This document shows, one piece after another, positions 44,293 through 59,081 of a stretch of 64,000 nucleotides of DNA. The stretch is from the NCBI GenBank assembly GCA_032717465.1, contig CM064713.1:10243464-10307463 (forward strand), given 5' to 3'. Each line of letters starts with the position of its first letter. Position 1 is the first letter of the stretch. Made by a program: the position numbers and the translations under genes. Under the pieces are notes generated by a model. It ran no database searches and had not been told where the DNA came from. It was given only the letters and a program-made list of their open reading frames with translations. The DNA comes from Coenobita brevimanus. Lineage: Eukaryota > Arthropoda > Malacostraca > Decapoda > Coenobitidae.

Positions 44293-45203
44293 TTGTTGTG
44301 GAATAGATACAGAACACACAATAGTGAAAGGGCATATAATAATTACAAACAGGCAAGAAACGATTATACAAGAATAAGGAGGGAAGCCCAAAAACAGTTT
44401 GAGAAGGATATCATAAATAAAAGTAGCGATCAACCAAAGCTATTTTACAGCTACATCAAAGCAAAACTAAAGTAAAAGATAAAATGCAATTCATTTCGGA
44501 CGAGGGAATCACCTATACACAAGAGAAAGATATTTGTGAAGCGCTAGACAAGAAATTCCAATCAGTTTTTACAGAGGAAAAAAATTTTGAGAGGGATTAT
44601 GTGGAACATGCATGCCCACACATACTACCAGATATACAAACATCAGAAAAAGTAATACAGGAGGAGCTAAGTAAATTAGACAAAGGAAAAGCAAATGGTC
44701 CTGATGAAATTTCATGTTGGGTACTACGTGAATGTGCAAAGGAGTTAAGTAAACCATTATTTTTTATTTTCAAGAAATCCTTGAGTCAAGGTAAACTACC
44801 TGATATTTGGAAGAAAGCAAACATTGTTCCCTTATTCAAGAAAGGGAATAGGCAAAATCCACTCAACTACCGACCAATATCACTAACCAGTGTTGTAAGC
44901 AAGGTATTAGAAAAGCTTATAAGAAAAGCTTGGGTAAATCATCTAGATGAACACAATATGATAACAGAAAGACAGTTTGGTTTCAGAAAAGGAAAATCAT
45001 GTGTTACTAATCTGTTGAGCTACTATGACAGAGTAACAGACACATTATAGGAAAGAGAAGGATGGGTGGACAGTACCTATTTAGATTTCAAGAAAGCATT
45101 TGACACAGTACCACACCAAAGACTTTTATGGAAACTGTACCATCAAGGAGGAATTCGATGCAAACTGTATTGTTGGATGCAAGATTTTCTCATAAGATGA
45201 GAA
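44293..45203 (+). pseudogene. CR1/L2-like RT, first part, B1
   Basis: A linker (44293-44475) ends in TAA. RT follows from about 44484: KGKANGPDEISCWVL, WKKANIVPLFKKGN, YRPISLTSVVSKVLEKL, RQFGFRKGKSCVTNLL, and after a B1-only TAG (45048-45050; CAG in B2, B3) TYLDFKKAFDTVPHQRLL (motif A). A TGA at 45198-45200 interrupts all units just before GNYSSWK. Confidence 0.82.
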
Positions 45204-46436
45204 ATGAGAACAGTACTAAGGGGAAATTACTCATCATGGAAAGAAGTGACTAGTGGATTACCACAGGGCTCAGTGCTAGCACCAATCATGTTTTTAGTGT
45301 ATGTAAATGATATAGACAATAACACTGGAAATGAAAGCTATTTAAATATGTCTGCAGATGATGCAAAAATACAAAGGAGAATTACTAACATAGACTCTTG
45401 TAAAGAGCTACAAGAAGAATTAAATAAACTTCATGAATGGAGTAATACATGGCAAATGGAATTCAATGTGGACAAGTGTCATGTAATCAAGTTTGGTAAA
45501 AGTGGAAAAAGACCTGATTGGAATTATACGTTTGGAAATAAAACCCTACACACATCAGAAAGAGAGGACCTAGGTGTGATTATCAATAGCAGACTATCTC
45601 CGGCAGACCACATCAGTGAGAAGGTACGGAACATGTATACACTGCTTGCAAATATGAGAATAGCATTCACATACATAAATGAAGACATGCTAAGGAAGAT
45701 AATAACATCATTCATCAGACCAGCCCTGGAGTATTCATCAGTAGTCCGGAGTCCTCATCTCAAAGAACACATAGACAAGAATCTACAGGTGAATGTAGGG
45801 AAGAGTAAAGTGATGGTCTTTGAGAGAGGTGAAGTCAGTGAATGTATAGCGAGGTTGGACGGTGAGGAATTGGAAAATGTGAGTACGTTTAAGTACTTGG
45901 TTAGTGTGATAAGTAAGGATGGAGGTTTGGAGGGTGAAGTGCTTGAAAGGGTACAGCAGGGAAGAAAGGTTGCTGGTTCTTTGAAAGCAGTGATAAGAAA
46001 CAGGGAAGTGAGCATGGAAGTGAAAAAGTTACTACATGACAGTATTGTGATACCAACTCTAACGTACGGAAGTGAAGCTTGGAAGTTGTTGGAAGGACAC
46101 AAGTCAAGAGTGAGAGCAGTGGAAATGAGTTATTTAAGAGGAACCTGTGGAGTCACATGGAGAGACAGGCTGACGAATGCAGATATAAAGGAGCGTTGTG
46201 GTGTTGATGTGGATGTGATAGGAAGCGTTATGAGGAACACACTGAGGTGGTTTGGCCATGTGGAGAGGATGGAGGGTGAAAGACTGACGAAGAGAGTGTA
46301 TGTGAGTGAGGTGGAGGGGGGAAGAGGGAGGGGGAGGCCAAGGATGAGATGGAGGGATGGGGTGGAGAGGTATATTAGAGAGGGGGGTGTGAGTTGGGAG
46401 CAGGGCAGTGAAATGGCGGGGGACAGGGCGACTTGA
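45204..46436 (+). pseudogene. Chimeric 410-codon frame: CR1-like RT fused to RTE C-terminus, B1
   Basis: Codons 1 to about 192 are CR1-like RT: SGLPQGSVLAPIMFLVYVND (motif B), SADDAKI (motif C, normally FADDTKI), EREDLGVIINSRLS and RPALEYSSVV. After HLKEHIDKN the reading passes without a stop into RTE sequence: VNVGKSKVMVF, TLTYGSEAW, WFGHVERM and GRGRGRPRMRWRDGVE. The RTE piece is 45781-46495. The fusion is accidental and probably has no function, but it is open in every complete unit. Confidence 0.85.
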
Positions 46437-46495
46437 AGGCGATTTTTTTGTGGCCACCCCAAACGGGATTGAGGCGTCTGGCAATAGATAGATAG
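45781..46495 (+). mobile_element. 5'-truncated RTE insertion in CR1-like LINE, B1 (also 52736-53450, 59659-60373)
   Basis: 715 bp carrying the RTE C-terminal domain and a tail ending (GATA)n. It is flanked by the direct repeat AGACAAGA (45773-45780 and 46496-46503), the target-site duplication. Removing the insert would bring HLKEHIDK next to the downstream CR1 codons, as expected of an insertion. Confidence 0.85.
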
Positions 46496-46889
46496 AGACA
46501 AGATTGAAAAAGTTCAAAGGGCCGCTACAAGATGGGTACCAAGCTTAATGGATCTAAGCTACGATGAAAGACTAAATAAACCGAATCTACCAACACTACA
46601 GGAGAGAAGAAAATGAGGTGACATGATTATGCTATATAAATGCATATCAGGGAAGAAGAAAATAGACATAAATGATTACTTAAGCTATGGGGAAGCATCA
46701 GCAAGAGGACACTGCAAAAAACTGCATAAGAAGAGAGGTGATAAAGACGTAAGGAAATTTAGTTTCCCAAACAGGGCAATTGATCAATGGAATGCACTAC
46801 CGAATGAAATAGTGTGTGCCAAAACAATTCACAATTTTAAAGATATGTACGATAAATATGGTTTAAGACATGGGACAGTACGAGCTTGA
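46496..46889 (+). pseudogene. CR1/L2-like RT C-terminal end, B1
   Basis: Reads KVQRAATRWVPSL, LSYDERLN, a stop at about 46614 in LQERRK, then GDMIMLYKCISGKKKID, RKFSFPNRAIDQWNALPNEIV and FKDMYDKYG. This is the typical C-terminus of CR1/L2-type LINEs. Confidence 0.83.
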
Positions 46890-46922
46890 CTCATTCCTGT
46901 AAAGATACAATTAGGTAAGAAC

Positions 46923-48332
<1,410 letters not shown>

Positions 48333-48504
48333 CCAAGGATGCATGGACTCGTTGAAAAAATGCTGGGACCACGGTATACATGCCCAAGGGGACTACTTCA
48401 AAGGCGACAGTGAGAACTAGGAGGTAAGATAACTTACTTTCCTACAATATTAAAATTACTGGAACTTTTGGGTACCACCTCATATATATACTGTATATGT
48501 ATAT

Positions 48505-48905
48505 CTCATCTCATCTCATCTCATCAGCCGTTTGTGCGTCCACTGCAGGACGGGACCGGCCTATCCCGACCGAAGTGGGGACGATACAGCCAATGTATCT
48601 CTACCAAGTGGGTTAGGCTGTCTAGTAGAGATTGTATATAGGGTGAGAAGTGCTTGGAAGTGTAATTGTAGTGTTGGAGTGGCTTTGGATGTGTGTGTAG
48701 TCTGTGAATCAGGTGCAATCGGCCCGCGCAAGCCGACTGGGTGCAAGCATACTTTATAGTATGCGACACTGGTTCAACCACAGCACCCCTTGTGTCCACC
48801 AATGCGGTACTTCGCCTGAAGAATGCTCCCAAAGTTTATTACCCTAGTGGGGCGCGAACCCTCGTTCTTCAGTGTACGAAAACACACACTTTACAACTGT
48901 ACGAC

Positions 48906-48907
<2 letters not shown>
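48505..48907 (-). mobile_element. tRNA-derived SINE, copy in B2
   Basis: Duplicate of the B1 copy. The A box is TCGTACAGTTG here and in B3 and B4, so B1 keeps the better consensus. Stem arms 48597-48604 and 48625-48632. Confidence 0.73.
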
Positions 48908-48996
<89 letters not shown>

Positions 48997-49522
48997 CGTA
49001 GAGGTTATCTGTGGGGTTAGTGGGTTAAGATGATGATTATGATGATGGTAATGATGATGGTAGATTTTTTCTGCCTGATGGTGTGGTTACTATGGGAGGT
49101 CCATTAAGGGAACATGGAAGAGGCGGTGGGGTGTGCGAGAATGGAGGAAGGTTTTTTTTTGTTCTTTTTCCTCACCCTCTCTTTTCCTCCTTACCCCCTC
49201 CCTCCCCCTCGCCATTTGCCCTCTTTAGCCCACTTTTCCGATTTTATCGTGCTCTGTTTCCCTAATGTCTTTCTTTTCTCCCTCTCCTTTCCCCTAGCCT
49301 TTGCCTCATCAGGGAAGATGGATCTCGCACAACTTTCCCTCCTTAAATCATTAACCCATTGAGGTTATTTGTCATAGTGGCCTTTGGGCCACAGACAGAC
49401 AAAGCTGCTTTAACAACCAAGCCTCCTATTCCACTCTTCTCGCTTTCCCTTCCTCTCCGCTTCCCACCATATTCAATTATGTTCTATTCTGCTTCAATCT
49501 TCTCCTCTTTGTTACCTCATAC

Positions 49523-49573
<51 letters not shown>

Positions 49574-51438
49574 ACTGACACATGAATGACAGTGAAACGT
49601 TTGATAATATGGTAAGGTATACTGCATTCATATACCTTCCTTGTAACCCCCACCAGCTTTCTTAACTATATTCCCATAACCAACGCGAATCAAACGCTTC
49701 AACTAGCATTTCCTTCGGTATCATAATGTTGTATTTATTCCTCTCAATTCGGAAAATCAAATTTCACTTTTTAAAGATTTTTAACGTTTTGGTTCAGCTC
49801 AAGGTGAACTTCTCGAACTAGACTTGTTAGGTACAGCCTTAATAATCGCTTCACTACAATGATGTTCGCTGCTGGATAAACACATATGATAAGAGGAAGA
49901 ATAAGCTACAAAATATATCATACTTAAAAATATTTACTTTTTATTGCTGCCGGATTATTTTGTTCTGCTCAGGAGGCTTATTGTACTGAGTGACTTGGAT
50001 ACTGTCTCTCTTAACGTCTTTGCTGTGAGTAGCCTTTTCTAACCAGGATAAAACCGTCTGGGGTTCCATAGTTGACGTGCTGCATAAATGAAGGACTGGG
50101 AGTAACGGATACCTCTTTCATTAGAGAGCTGGACAGAAAAGAGATGAGAGTTTGTTGCTTGACGGGTGCTATGCACCCGTCGTAGAGATGGAGGGATGCT
50201 AGCAGACAGTTCAGAGGAGCAGTGACCATTGAAGTAGCAATAGAAAAGAGATAAAGATGCAACAGTGCGGCAAAGAGACAGAGGTTGAAGGGAGCCAGTA
50301 AGAGGAGGAGAGTTAATGAGACGAAAAGAGATGAATGATTATGTCAAAGAAAATGAACCACATATAATATGCCTAACTGAAACAAAATTAACACCAAGGC
50401 TATCAAATGACATCCTAAACTTAGAGGAATATAATATATGGAGAAGAGATAGGAACTTAAAAAAGGAGGAGGAATTATAATATTAACTAAGAAAAATCTA
50501 AAAGTCAAAGAAATAGAACTAGATATACCCTCACAAGTAGAACTGATTGCAGTAGAGATCAATACAACTGAAGGGAAAGTAATTGTAGCAAATTTGTACA
50601 TGCCACCCAAGTCAAACACATGGGAAAAAGACGAGTATGAGGACCTGGCAGAGAATACAATTCAGAGTTTAAGATCATTACTACATAATATGGAAGAGAA
50701 ATCGGAAAGAATTATACTAACTGGAGATTTTAATACAAATATAAATTGGAATACTCTAGATATAATAAGCCAAGAAAGCTGTTGGGACTAAAAGCTCCTG
50801 GATCTCATGCAAGAGTTTTTCGTAACGCAACATGTAAGGGAACGCACCAGAAAAAGAGGACTCGATGTACCCTCAATGCTAGATCTCATATTTACTAGGC
50901 AAGAAAACGATATTGACAATTTAATATACCACCCTCCATTCGGCAAAAGCGACCATGCAATACTAAAGTGCAACATCAGGATAGCATATGGCATAGTTAA
51001 CAGCAATGAAAGTTACAAAAAGAGCCTAAACTATAAAAAGGGAAACTATCATGACCTAAAGAAGTACTTCTTAGAAATTGATTGGGGAAAGGAGCTTAGA
51101 GGACAAGATTTAAATGCTGTCTATAAAAAATTCTGCGAACTTTATGAAATAGGAGTCCAGAAGTACATCCCAAAGCACAAAGAAGCAGAAAAGAAAATAA
51201 AGAAATGGTTCAATAGAGAATGTAAAAAATAAAAAGAAAAAAGAGATTTGTTGTGGAATAGATACAGAACACACAATAGTGAAAGGGCATATAATAATTA
51301 CAAACAGGCAAGAAACGATTATACAAGAATAAGGAGGGAAGCCCAAAAACAGTTTCAGAAGGATATCATAAATAAAAGTAGCGATCAACCAAAGCTATTT
51401 TACAGCTACATCAAAGCAAAACTAAAGTAAAAGATAAA

Positions 51439-52155
51439 ATGCAATTCATTACGGACGAGGGAATCACCTATACACAAGAGAAAGATATTTGTGAAGCGCT
51501 AGACAAGAAATTCCAATCAGTTTTTACAGAGGAAAAAAATTTTGAGAGGGATTATGTGGAACAAACATGCCCACACATACTACCAGATATACAAACATCA
51601 GAAAAAGTAATACAGGAGGAGCTAAGTAAATTAGACAAAGGAAAAGCAAATGGTCCTGATGAAATTTCATGTTGGGTACTACGTGAATGTGCAAAGGAGT
51701 TAAGTAAACCATTATTTTTTATTTTCAAGAAATCCTTGAGTCAAGGTAAACTACCTGATATTTGGAAGAAAGCAAACATTGTTCCCTTATTCAAGAAAGG
51801 GAATAGGCAAAATCCACTCAACTACCGACCAATATCACTAACCAGTGTTGTAAGCAAGGTATTAGAAAAGCTTATAAGAAAAGCTTGGGTAAATCATCTA
51901 GAAGAACACAATATGATAACAGAAAGACAGTTTGGTTTCAGAAAAGGAAAATCATGTGTTACTAATCTGTTGAGCTACTATGACAGAGTAACAGACACAT
52001 TACAGGAAAGAGAAGGATGGGTGGACAGTACCTATTTAGATTTCAAGAAAGCATTTGACACAGTACCACACCAAAGACTTTTATGGAAACTGTACCATCA
52101 AGGAGGAATTCGAGGCAAACTGTATTGTTGGATGCAAGATTTTCTCATAAGATGA
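51439..52155 (+). pseudogene. CR1/L2-like RT, first part, B2
   Basis: 238 open codons from KGKANGPDEISCWVL through YRPISLTSVVSK, FGFRKGKSCVTNLL and LDFKKAFDTVPHQRLL to a TGA at 52153-52155. More intact than B1. Confidence 0.82.
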
Positions 52156-52158
52156 GAA

Positions 52159-53391
52159 ATGAGAACAGTACTAAGGGGAAATTACTCATCATGGAAAGAA
52201 GTGACTAGTGGATTACCACAGGGCTCAGTGCTAGCACCAATCATGTTTTTAGTGTATGTAAATGATATAGACAATAACACTGGAAATGAAAGCTATTTAA
52301 ATATGTCTGCAGATGATGCAAAAATACAAAGGAGAATTACTAACATAGACTCTTGTAAAGAGCTACAAGAAGAATTAAATAAACTTCATGAATGGAGTAA
52401 TACATGGCAAATGGAATTCAATGTGGACAAGTGTCATGTAATCAAGTTTGGTAAAAGTGGAAAAAGACCTGATTGGAATTATACGTTTGGAAATAAAACC
52501 CTACACACATCAGAAAGAGAGGACCTAGGTGTGATTATCAATAGCAGACTATCTCCGGCAGACCACATCAGTGAGAAGGTACGGAACATGTATACACTGC
52601 TTGCAAATATGAGAATAGCATTCACATACATAAATGAAGACATGCTAAGGAAGATAATAACATCATTCATCAGACCAACCCTGGAGTATTCATCAGTAGT
52701 CCGGAGTCCTCATCTCAAAGAACACATAGACAAGAATCTACAGGTGAATGTAGGGAAGAGTAAAGTGATGGTCTTTGAGAGAGGTGAAGTCAGTGAATGT
52801 ATAGCGAGGTTGGACGGTGAGGAATTGGAAAATGTGAGTACGTTTAAGTACTTGGTTAGTGTGATAAGTAAGGATGGAGGTTTGGAGGGTGAAGTGCTTG
52901 AAAGGGTACAGCAGGGAAGAAAGGTTGCTGGTTCTTTGAAAGCAGTGATAAGAAACAGGGAAGTGAGCATGGAAGTGAAAAAGTTACTACATGACAGTAT
53001 TGTGATACCAACTCTAACGTACGGAAGTGAAGCTTGGAAGTTGTTGGAAGGACACAAGTCAAGAGTGAGAGCAGTGGAAATGAGTTATTTAAGAGGAGCC
53101 TGTGGAGTCACATGGAGAGACAGGCTGACGAATGCAGATATAAAGGAGCGTTGTGGTGTTGATGTGGATGTGATAGGAAGCGTTATGAGGAACACACTGA
53201 GGTGGTTTGGCCATGTGGAGAGGATGGAGGGTGAAAGACTGACGAAGAGAGTGTATGTGAGTGAGGTGGAGGGGGGAAGAGGGAGGGGGAGGCCAAGGAT
53301 GAGATGGAGGGATGGGGTGGAGAGGTATATTAGAGAGGGGGGTGTGAGTTGGGAGCAGGGCAGTGAAATGGCGGGGGACAGGGCGACTTGA
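52159..53391 (+). pseudogene. Chimeric RT/RTE frame, B2
   Basis: Same 410-codon fusion as in B1. Only two or three substitutions are visible (RPTLEYSSV for RPALEYSSV, GACGVTW for GTCGVTW). The target duplication AGACAAGA is at 52728-52735 and 53451-53458. Confidence 0.85.
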
Positions 53392-53879
53392 AGGCGATTT
53401 TTTTGTGGCCACCCCAAACGGGATTGAGGCGTCTGGCAATAGATAGATAGAGACAAGATTGAAAAAGTTCAAAGGGCCGCTACAAGATGGGTACCAAGCT
53501 TAATGGATCTAAGCTACGATGAAAGACTAAATAAACCGAATCTACCAACACTACAGGAGAGAAGAAAATGAGGTGACATGATTATGCTATATAAATGCAT
53601 ATCAGGGAAGAAGAAAATAGACATAAATGATTACTTAAGCTATGGGGAAGCATCAGCAAGAGGACACTGCAAAAAACTGCATAAGAAGAGAGGTGATAAA
53701 GACGTAAGGAAATTTAGTTTCCCAAACAGGGCAATTGATCAATGGAATGCACTACCGAATGAAATAGTGTGTGCCAAAACAATTCACAATTTTAAAGATA
53801 TGTACGATAAATATGGTTTAAGACATGGGACAGTACGAGCTTGACTCATTCCTGTAAAGATACAATTAGGTAAGAACAC

Positions 53880-53957
<78 letters not shown>

Positions 53958-53961
<4 letters not shown>

Positions 53962-55246
53962 TTTTCACGAATCAAATTCGCGACATTTTCCTTTTGTGAG
54001 AAACCACGAACTATTAGTGGAAAACTCACTGTGTATCGTTCAGTTAACCGTTTCTCTCTCCATTTCGATGGTATACTTTTTTCATAACATTCATCACTGT
54101 TCAAAAGTGACCGTTCTAATGCACGTCATTAAGTGCTCTACTGAGCGATATTATTGTTTCTATACTGTTCGCCTCTGCTTGCCTCAACCGTTGGCCACGC
54201 CTTCTTCCGGCTGGCCTGGGCATCCTACCCCAACATTGAATTTGAATGAGTCTTTTGTCTGTCGTGACGGAGTGTGGTTCTGTGCTCCAGCAGTGAGAGT
54301 GAGAGAGGTCATCTAGCACCCAGACTCCACTAGACTACAGTTCTCCAGGCTCCCACCCTTCCTTGGTGATACGCTACATTGACCAGTATTTCTTTTTCGT
54401 ATTTTCCTAGGTTTAAGAGGTTAGCTTCTGAGTGAGCGAGTGAGTGCGATCTCTTTATTTTGAATTCATTTTGAAATGTAACGTTAAATTTATTCCTTTG
54501 TAATCAATAAATTTAACAGTTCTTTTTCTTTGAGCTTAATGTAATGTAAACTCGTGTTTCATTTCTCCATAATTAAGCTTATTTCCCTTATAGCTCCTAG
54601 CTTGCATAAACGCTTTGCTATTCATAACTAGTACTTAGGCCAGTCTTGTTGTATTAAGCTTAAAATCCGTTGTGCCTTCTAGAAGTTAACGCATCAGCAA
54701 GAACCTGATGTCATTGATACTATTAGTTATTTATTGTCAGGGGCGAAGTCACTTTCTCCAGATGCTAACAGTACTAATACACAGCAATTGTGAGTAATTA
54801 GTCTCTACTGTGTACTGTTGAGAAAGTTTGTAAATTCTCGTTCTGGGAGAGTCGGCGAAGCGGGCCGGCATAAAGTAATCATTGCTTGATTTAGCAAGAC
54901 AATTCATTGTCTCTGCTCTTCAGTATTATTGAGAATTATCTTTTAATATTGCATTTATTTTAAAAAACCCCATGACAATTGGGGATCTCATTCCAGGATA
55001 TTAACTCTTAGCTCTAAAGCTATTCACGAGATAATACTCACTCGTTCATATTTAGGTATTTATCATTAAAGTTTATAGGCACAAGCTTATTGGTGTTTAC
55101 CGTTAGTTTAGCAAGTGAATTTTTGCTTTATTAATCCATAGAGTACTTAACTCTATTTAGTACTTTATTCTTGGTAATGCCAGATGATTTTATTCGCTCC
55201 TGGGAAGTCGCCATACCCATTGCGTTAATTATTGAGTCATTTGTAT
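53958..55246 (+). mobile_element. LTR-2 5' part, B2
   Basis: Duplicate of 47043-48332; the possible Gag ATG is at about 55177. It starts TTTTTTTTCACG instead of TGATATTTTCACG. Confidence 0.42.
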
Positions 55247-55418
55247 CCAAGGATGCATGGACTCGTTGAAAAAATGCTGGGACCACGGTATACATGCCCA
55301 AGGGGATTACTTCAAAGGCGACAGTGAGAACTAGGAGGTAAGATAACTTACTTTCCTACAATATTAAAATTACTGGAACTTTTGGGTACCACCTCATATA
55401 TATACTGTATATGTATAT

Positions 55419-55819
55419 CTCATCTCATCTCATCTCATCAGCCGTTTGTGCGTCCACTGCAGGACGGGACCGGCCTATCCCGACCGAAGTGGGGACGATA
55501 CAGCCAATGTATCTCTACCAAGTGGGTTAGGCTGTCTAGTAGAGATTGTATATAGGGTGAGAAGTGCTTGGAAGTGTAATTGTAGTGTTGGAGTGGCTTT
55601 GGATGTGTGTGTAGTCTGTGAATCAGGTGCAATCGGCCCGCGCAAGCCGACTGGGTGCAAGCATACTTTATAGTATGCGACACTGGTTCAACCAAAGCAC
55701 CCCTTGTGTCCACCAATGCGGTACTTCGCCTGAAGAATGCTCCCAAAGTTTATTACCCTGGTGGGGCGCGAACCCTCGTTCTTCAGTGTACGAAAACACA
55801 CACTTTACAACTGTACGAC

Positions 55820-55820
<1 letters not shown>
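55419..55820 (-). mobile_element. tRNA-derived SINE, copy in B3
   Basis: Duplicate of the B2 copy with one or two private substitutions near the middle (AACCAAAGCACC on + for AACCACAGCACC). Confidence 0.73.
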
Positions 55821-55916
<96 letters not shown>

Positions 55917-56445
55917 CGTAGAGGTTATCTGTGGGGTTAGTGGGTTAAGATGATGATTATGATGATGATGGTAATGATGATGGTAGATTTTTTCTGCCTG
56001 ATGGTGTGGTTACTATGGGAGGTCCATTAAGGGAACATGGAAGAGGCGGTGGGGTGTGCGAGAATGGAGGAAGGTTTTTTTTTGTTCTTTTTCCTCACCC
56101 TCTCTTTTCCTCCTTACCCCCTCCCTCCCCCTCGCCATTTGCCCTCTTTAGCCCACTTTTCCGATTTTATCGTGCTCTGTTTCCCTAATGTCTTTCTTTT
56201 CTCCCTCTCCTTTCCCCTAGCCTTTGCCTCATCAGGGAAGATGGATCTCGCACAACTTTCCCTCCTTAAATCATTAACCCATTGAGGTTATTTGTCATAG
56301 TGGCCTTTGGGCCACAGACAGACAAAGCTGCTTTAACAACCAAGCCTCCTATTCCACTCTTCTCGCTTTCCCTTCCTCTCCGCTTCCCACCATATTCAAT
56401 TATGTTCTATTCTGCTTCAATCTTCTCCTCTTTGTTACCTCATAC

Positions 56446-56494
<49 letters not shown>

Positions 56495-57237
56495 ACTGAC
56501 ACATGAATGACAGTGAAACGTTTGATAATATGGTAAGGTATACTGCATTCATATACCTTCCTTGTAACCCCCACCAGCTTTCTTAACTATATTCCCATAA
56601 CCAACGCGAATCAAACGCTTCAACTAGCATTTCCTTCGGTATCATAATGTTGTATTTATTCCTCTCAATTCGGAAAATCAAATTTCACTTTTTAAAGATT
56701 TTTAACGTTTTGGTTCAGCTCAAGGTGAACTTCTCGAACTAGACTTGTTAGGTACAGCCTTAATAATCGCTTCACTACAATGATGTTCGCTGCTGGATAA
56801 ACACATATGATAAGAGGAAGAATAAGCTACAAAATATATCATACTTAAAAATATTTACTTTTTATTGCTGCCGGACTATTTTGTTCTGCTCATGGAGGCT
56901 TATTGTACTGAATGACTTGGATACTGTCTCTCTTAACGTCTTTGCTGTGAGTAGCCTTTTCTAACCAGGATAAAACCGTCTGGGGTTCCATAGTTGACGT
57001 GCTGCATAAATGAAGGACTGGGAGTAACGGATACCTCTTTCATTAGAGAGCTGGACAGAAAAGAGATGAGAGTTTGTTGCTTGACGGGTGCTATGCACCC
57101 GTCGTAGAGATGGAGGGATGCTAGCAGACAGTTCAGAGGGGCAGTGACCATTGAAGTAGCAATAGAAAAGAGATAAAGATGCAACAGTGCGGCAAAGAGA
57201 CAGAGGTTGAAGGGAGCCAGTAAGAGGAGGAGAGTTA

Positions 57238-57714
57238 ATGAGACGAAAAGAGATGAATGATTATGTCAAAGAAAATGAACCACATATAATATGCCTAACT
57301 GAAACAAAATTAACACCAAGGCTATCAAATGACATCCTAAACTTAGAGGAATATAATATATGGAGAAGAGATAGGAACTTAAAAAAAGGAGGAGGAATTA
57401 TAATATTAACTAAGAAAAATCTAAAAGTGAAAGAAATAGAACTAGATATACCCTCACAAGTAGAACTGATTGCAGTAGAGATCAATACAACTGAAGGGAA
57501 AGTAATTGTAGCAAATTTGTACATGCCACCCAAGTCAAACACATGGGAAAAAGACGAGTATGAGGACCTGGCAGAGAATACAATTCAGAGTTTAAGATCA
57601 TTACTACATAATATGGAAGAGAAATCGGAAAGAATTATACTAACTGGAGATTTTAATACAAATATAAATTGGAATACTCTAGATATAATAAGCCAAGAAA
57701 GCTGTTGGGACTAA
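57238..57714 (+). pseudogene. CR1/L2-like endonuclease, B3, less damaged copy
   Basis: 158 open codons: NDYVKENEPHIICLTETKL, KKGGGIIILTKK, VIVANLYMPPKSN and IILTGDFNTNINW. The run of seven As near 57387 keeps frame where B1 and B2 have six, so B3 keeps the ancestral state or has reverted. The first few codons belong to the neighbouring LINE-J scrap. It stops at the TAA shared by all units. Confidence 0.82.
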
Positions 57715-58361
57715 AAGCTCCTGGATCTCGTGCAAGAGTTTTTCGTAACGCAACATGTAAGGGAACGCACCAGAAAAAGAGGACTCGATGTACCCTCAAT
57801 GCTAGATCTCATATTTACTAGGCAAGAAAACGATATTGACAATTTAATATACCACCCTCCATTCGGCAAAAGCGACCATGCAATACTAAAGTGCAACATC
57901 AGGATAGCATATGGCATAGTTAACAGCAATGAAAGTTACAAAAAGAGCCTAAACTATAAAAAGGGAAACTATCATGACCTAAAGAAGTACTTCTTAGAAA
58001 TTGATTGGGGAAAGGAGCTTAGAGGACAAGATTTAAATGCTGTCTATAAAAAATTCTGCGAACTTTATGAAATAGGAGTCCAGAAGTACATCCCAAAGCA
58101 CAAAGAAGCAGAAAAGAAAATAAAGAAATGGTTCAATAGAGAATGTAAAAAATAAAAAGAAAAAAGAGATTTGTTGTGGAATAGATACAGAACACACAAT
58201 AGTGAAAGGGCATATAATAATTACAAACAGGCAAGAAACGATTATACAAGAATAAGGAGGGAAGCCCAAAAACAGTTTGAGAAGGACATCATAAATAAAA
58301 GTAGCGATCAACCAAAGCTATTTTACAGCTACATCAAAGCAAAACTAAAGTAAAAGATAAA

Positions 58362-59078
58362 ATGCAATTCATTACGGACGAGGGAATCACCTATACACAA
58401 GAGAAAGATATTTGTGAAGCGCTAGACAAGAAATTCCAATCAGTTTTTACAGAGGAAAAAAATTTTGAGAGGGATTATGTGGAACATGCATGCCCACACA
58501 TACTACCAGATACACAAACATCAGAAAAAGTAATACAGGAGGAGCTAAGTAAATTAGACAAAGGAAAAGCAAATGGTCCTGATGAAATTTCATGTTGGGT
58601 ACTACGTGAATGTGCAAAGGAGTTAAGTAAACCATTATTTTTTATTTTCAAGAAATCCTTGAGTCAAGGTAAACTACCTGATATTTGGAAGAAAGCAAAC
58701 ATTGTTCCCTTATTCAAGAAAGGGAATAGGCAAAATCCACTCAACTACCGACCAATATCACTAACCAGTGTTGTAAGCAAGGTATTAGAAAAGCTTATAA
58801 GAAAAGCTTGGGTAAATCATCTAGAAGAACACAATATGATAACAGAAAGACAGTTTGGTTTCAGAAAAGGAAAATCATGTGTTACTAATCTGTTGAGCTA
58901 CTATGACAGAGTAACAGACACATTACAGGAAAGAGAAGGATGGGTGGACAGTACCTATTTAGATTTCAAGAAAGCATTTGACACAGTACCACACCAAAGA
59001 CTTTTATGGAAACTGTACCATCAAGGAGGAATTCGAGGCAAACTGTATTGTTGGATGCAAGATTTTCTCATAAGATGA
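58362..59078 (+). pseudogene. CR1/L2-like RT, first part, B3
   Basis: 238 open codons as in B2, with the same TGA end. Confidence 0.82.
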
Positions 59079-59081
59079 GAA

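Larger units (their letters stand above)
50326..53919 (+). mobile_element. CR1/L2-like LINE, B2
   Basis: Same structure as in B1: endonuclease pieces 50331-51232 with the same A-run frameshift near 50463, linker 51248-51430, RT 51439-52155 in one open frame (CAG restored at the site where B1 has TAG), then TGA, the chimeric frame 52159-53391, and the C-terminal end 53451-53844. Confidence 0.8.
48333..55246. repeat. Array B, tandem unit B2 (6914 bp)
   Basis: Second copy. Length differences from B1 come mainly from the TA and CA tracts, and the TA tract after the CR1-like element is much shorter (about 40 bp). Confidence 0.95.

Noticed and set aside
45204..46436. A new fused RT family
   Set aside because: The 8-bp target duplication and the GATA tail show a simple RTE insertion into a CR1-like element; the open frame is most simply chance.
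46130..46517. Pro/Ser/Leu-rich frames of 123-127 codons on the - strand, conserved in B1-B3
   Set aside because: They are antisense to the RTE C-terminal segment, and their conservation only reflects unit duplication.
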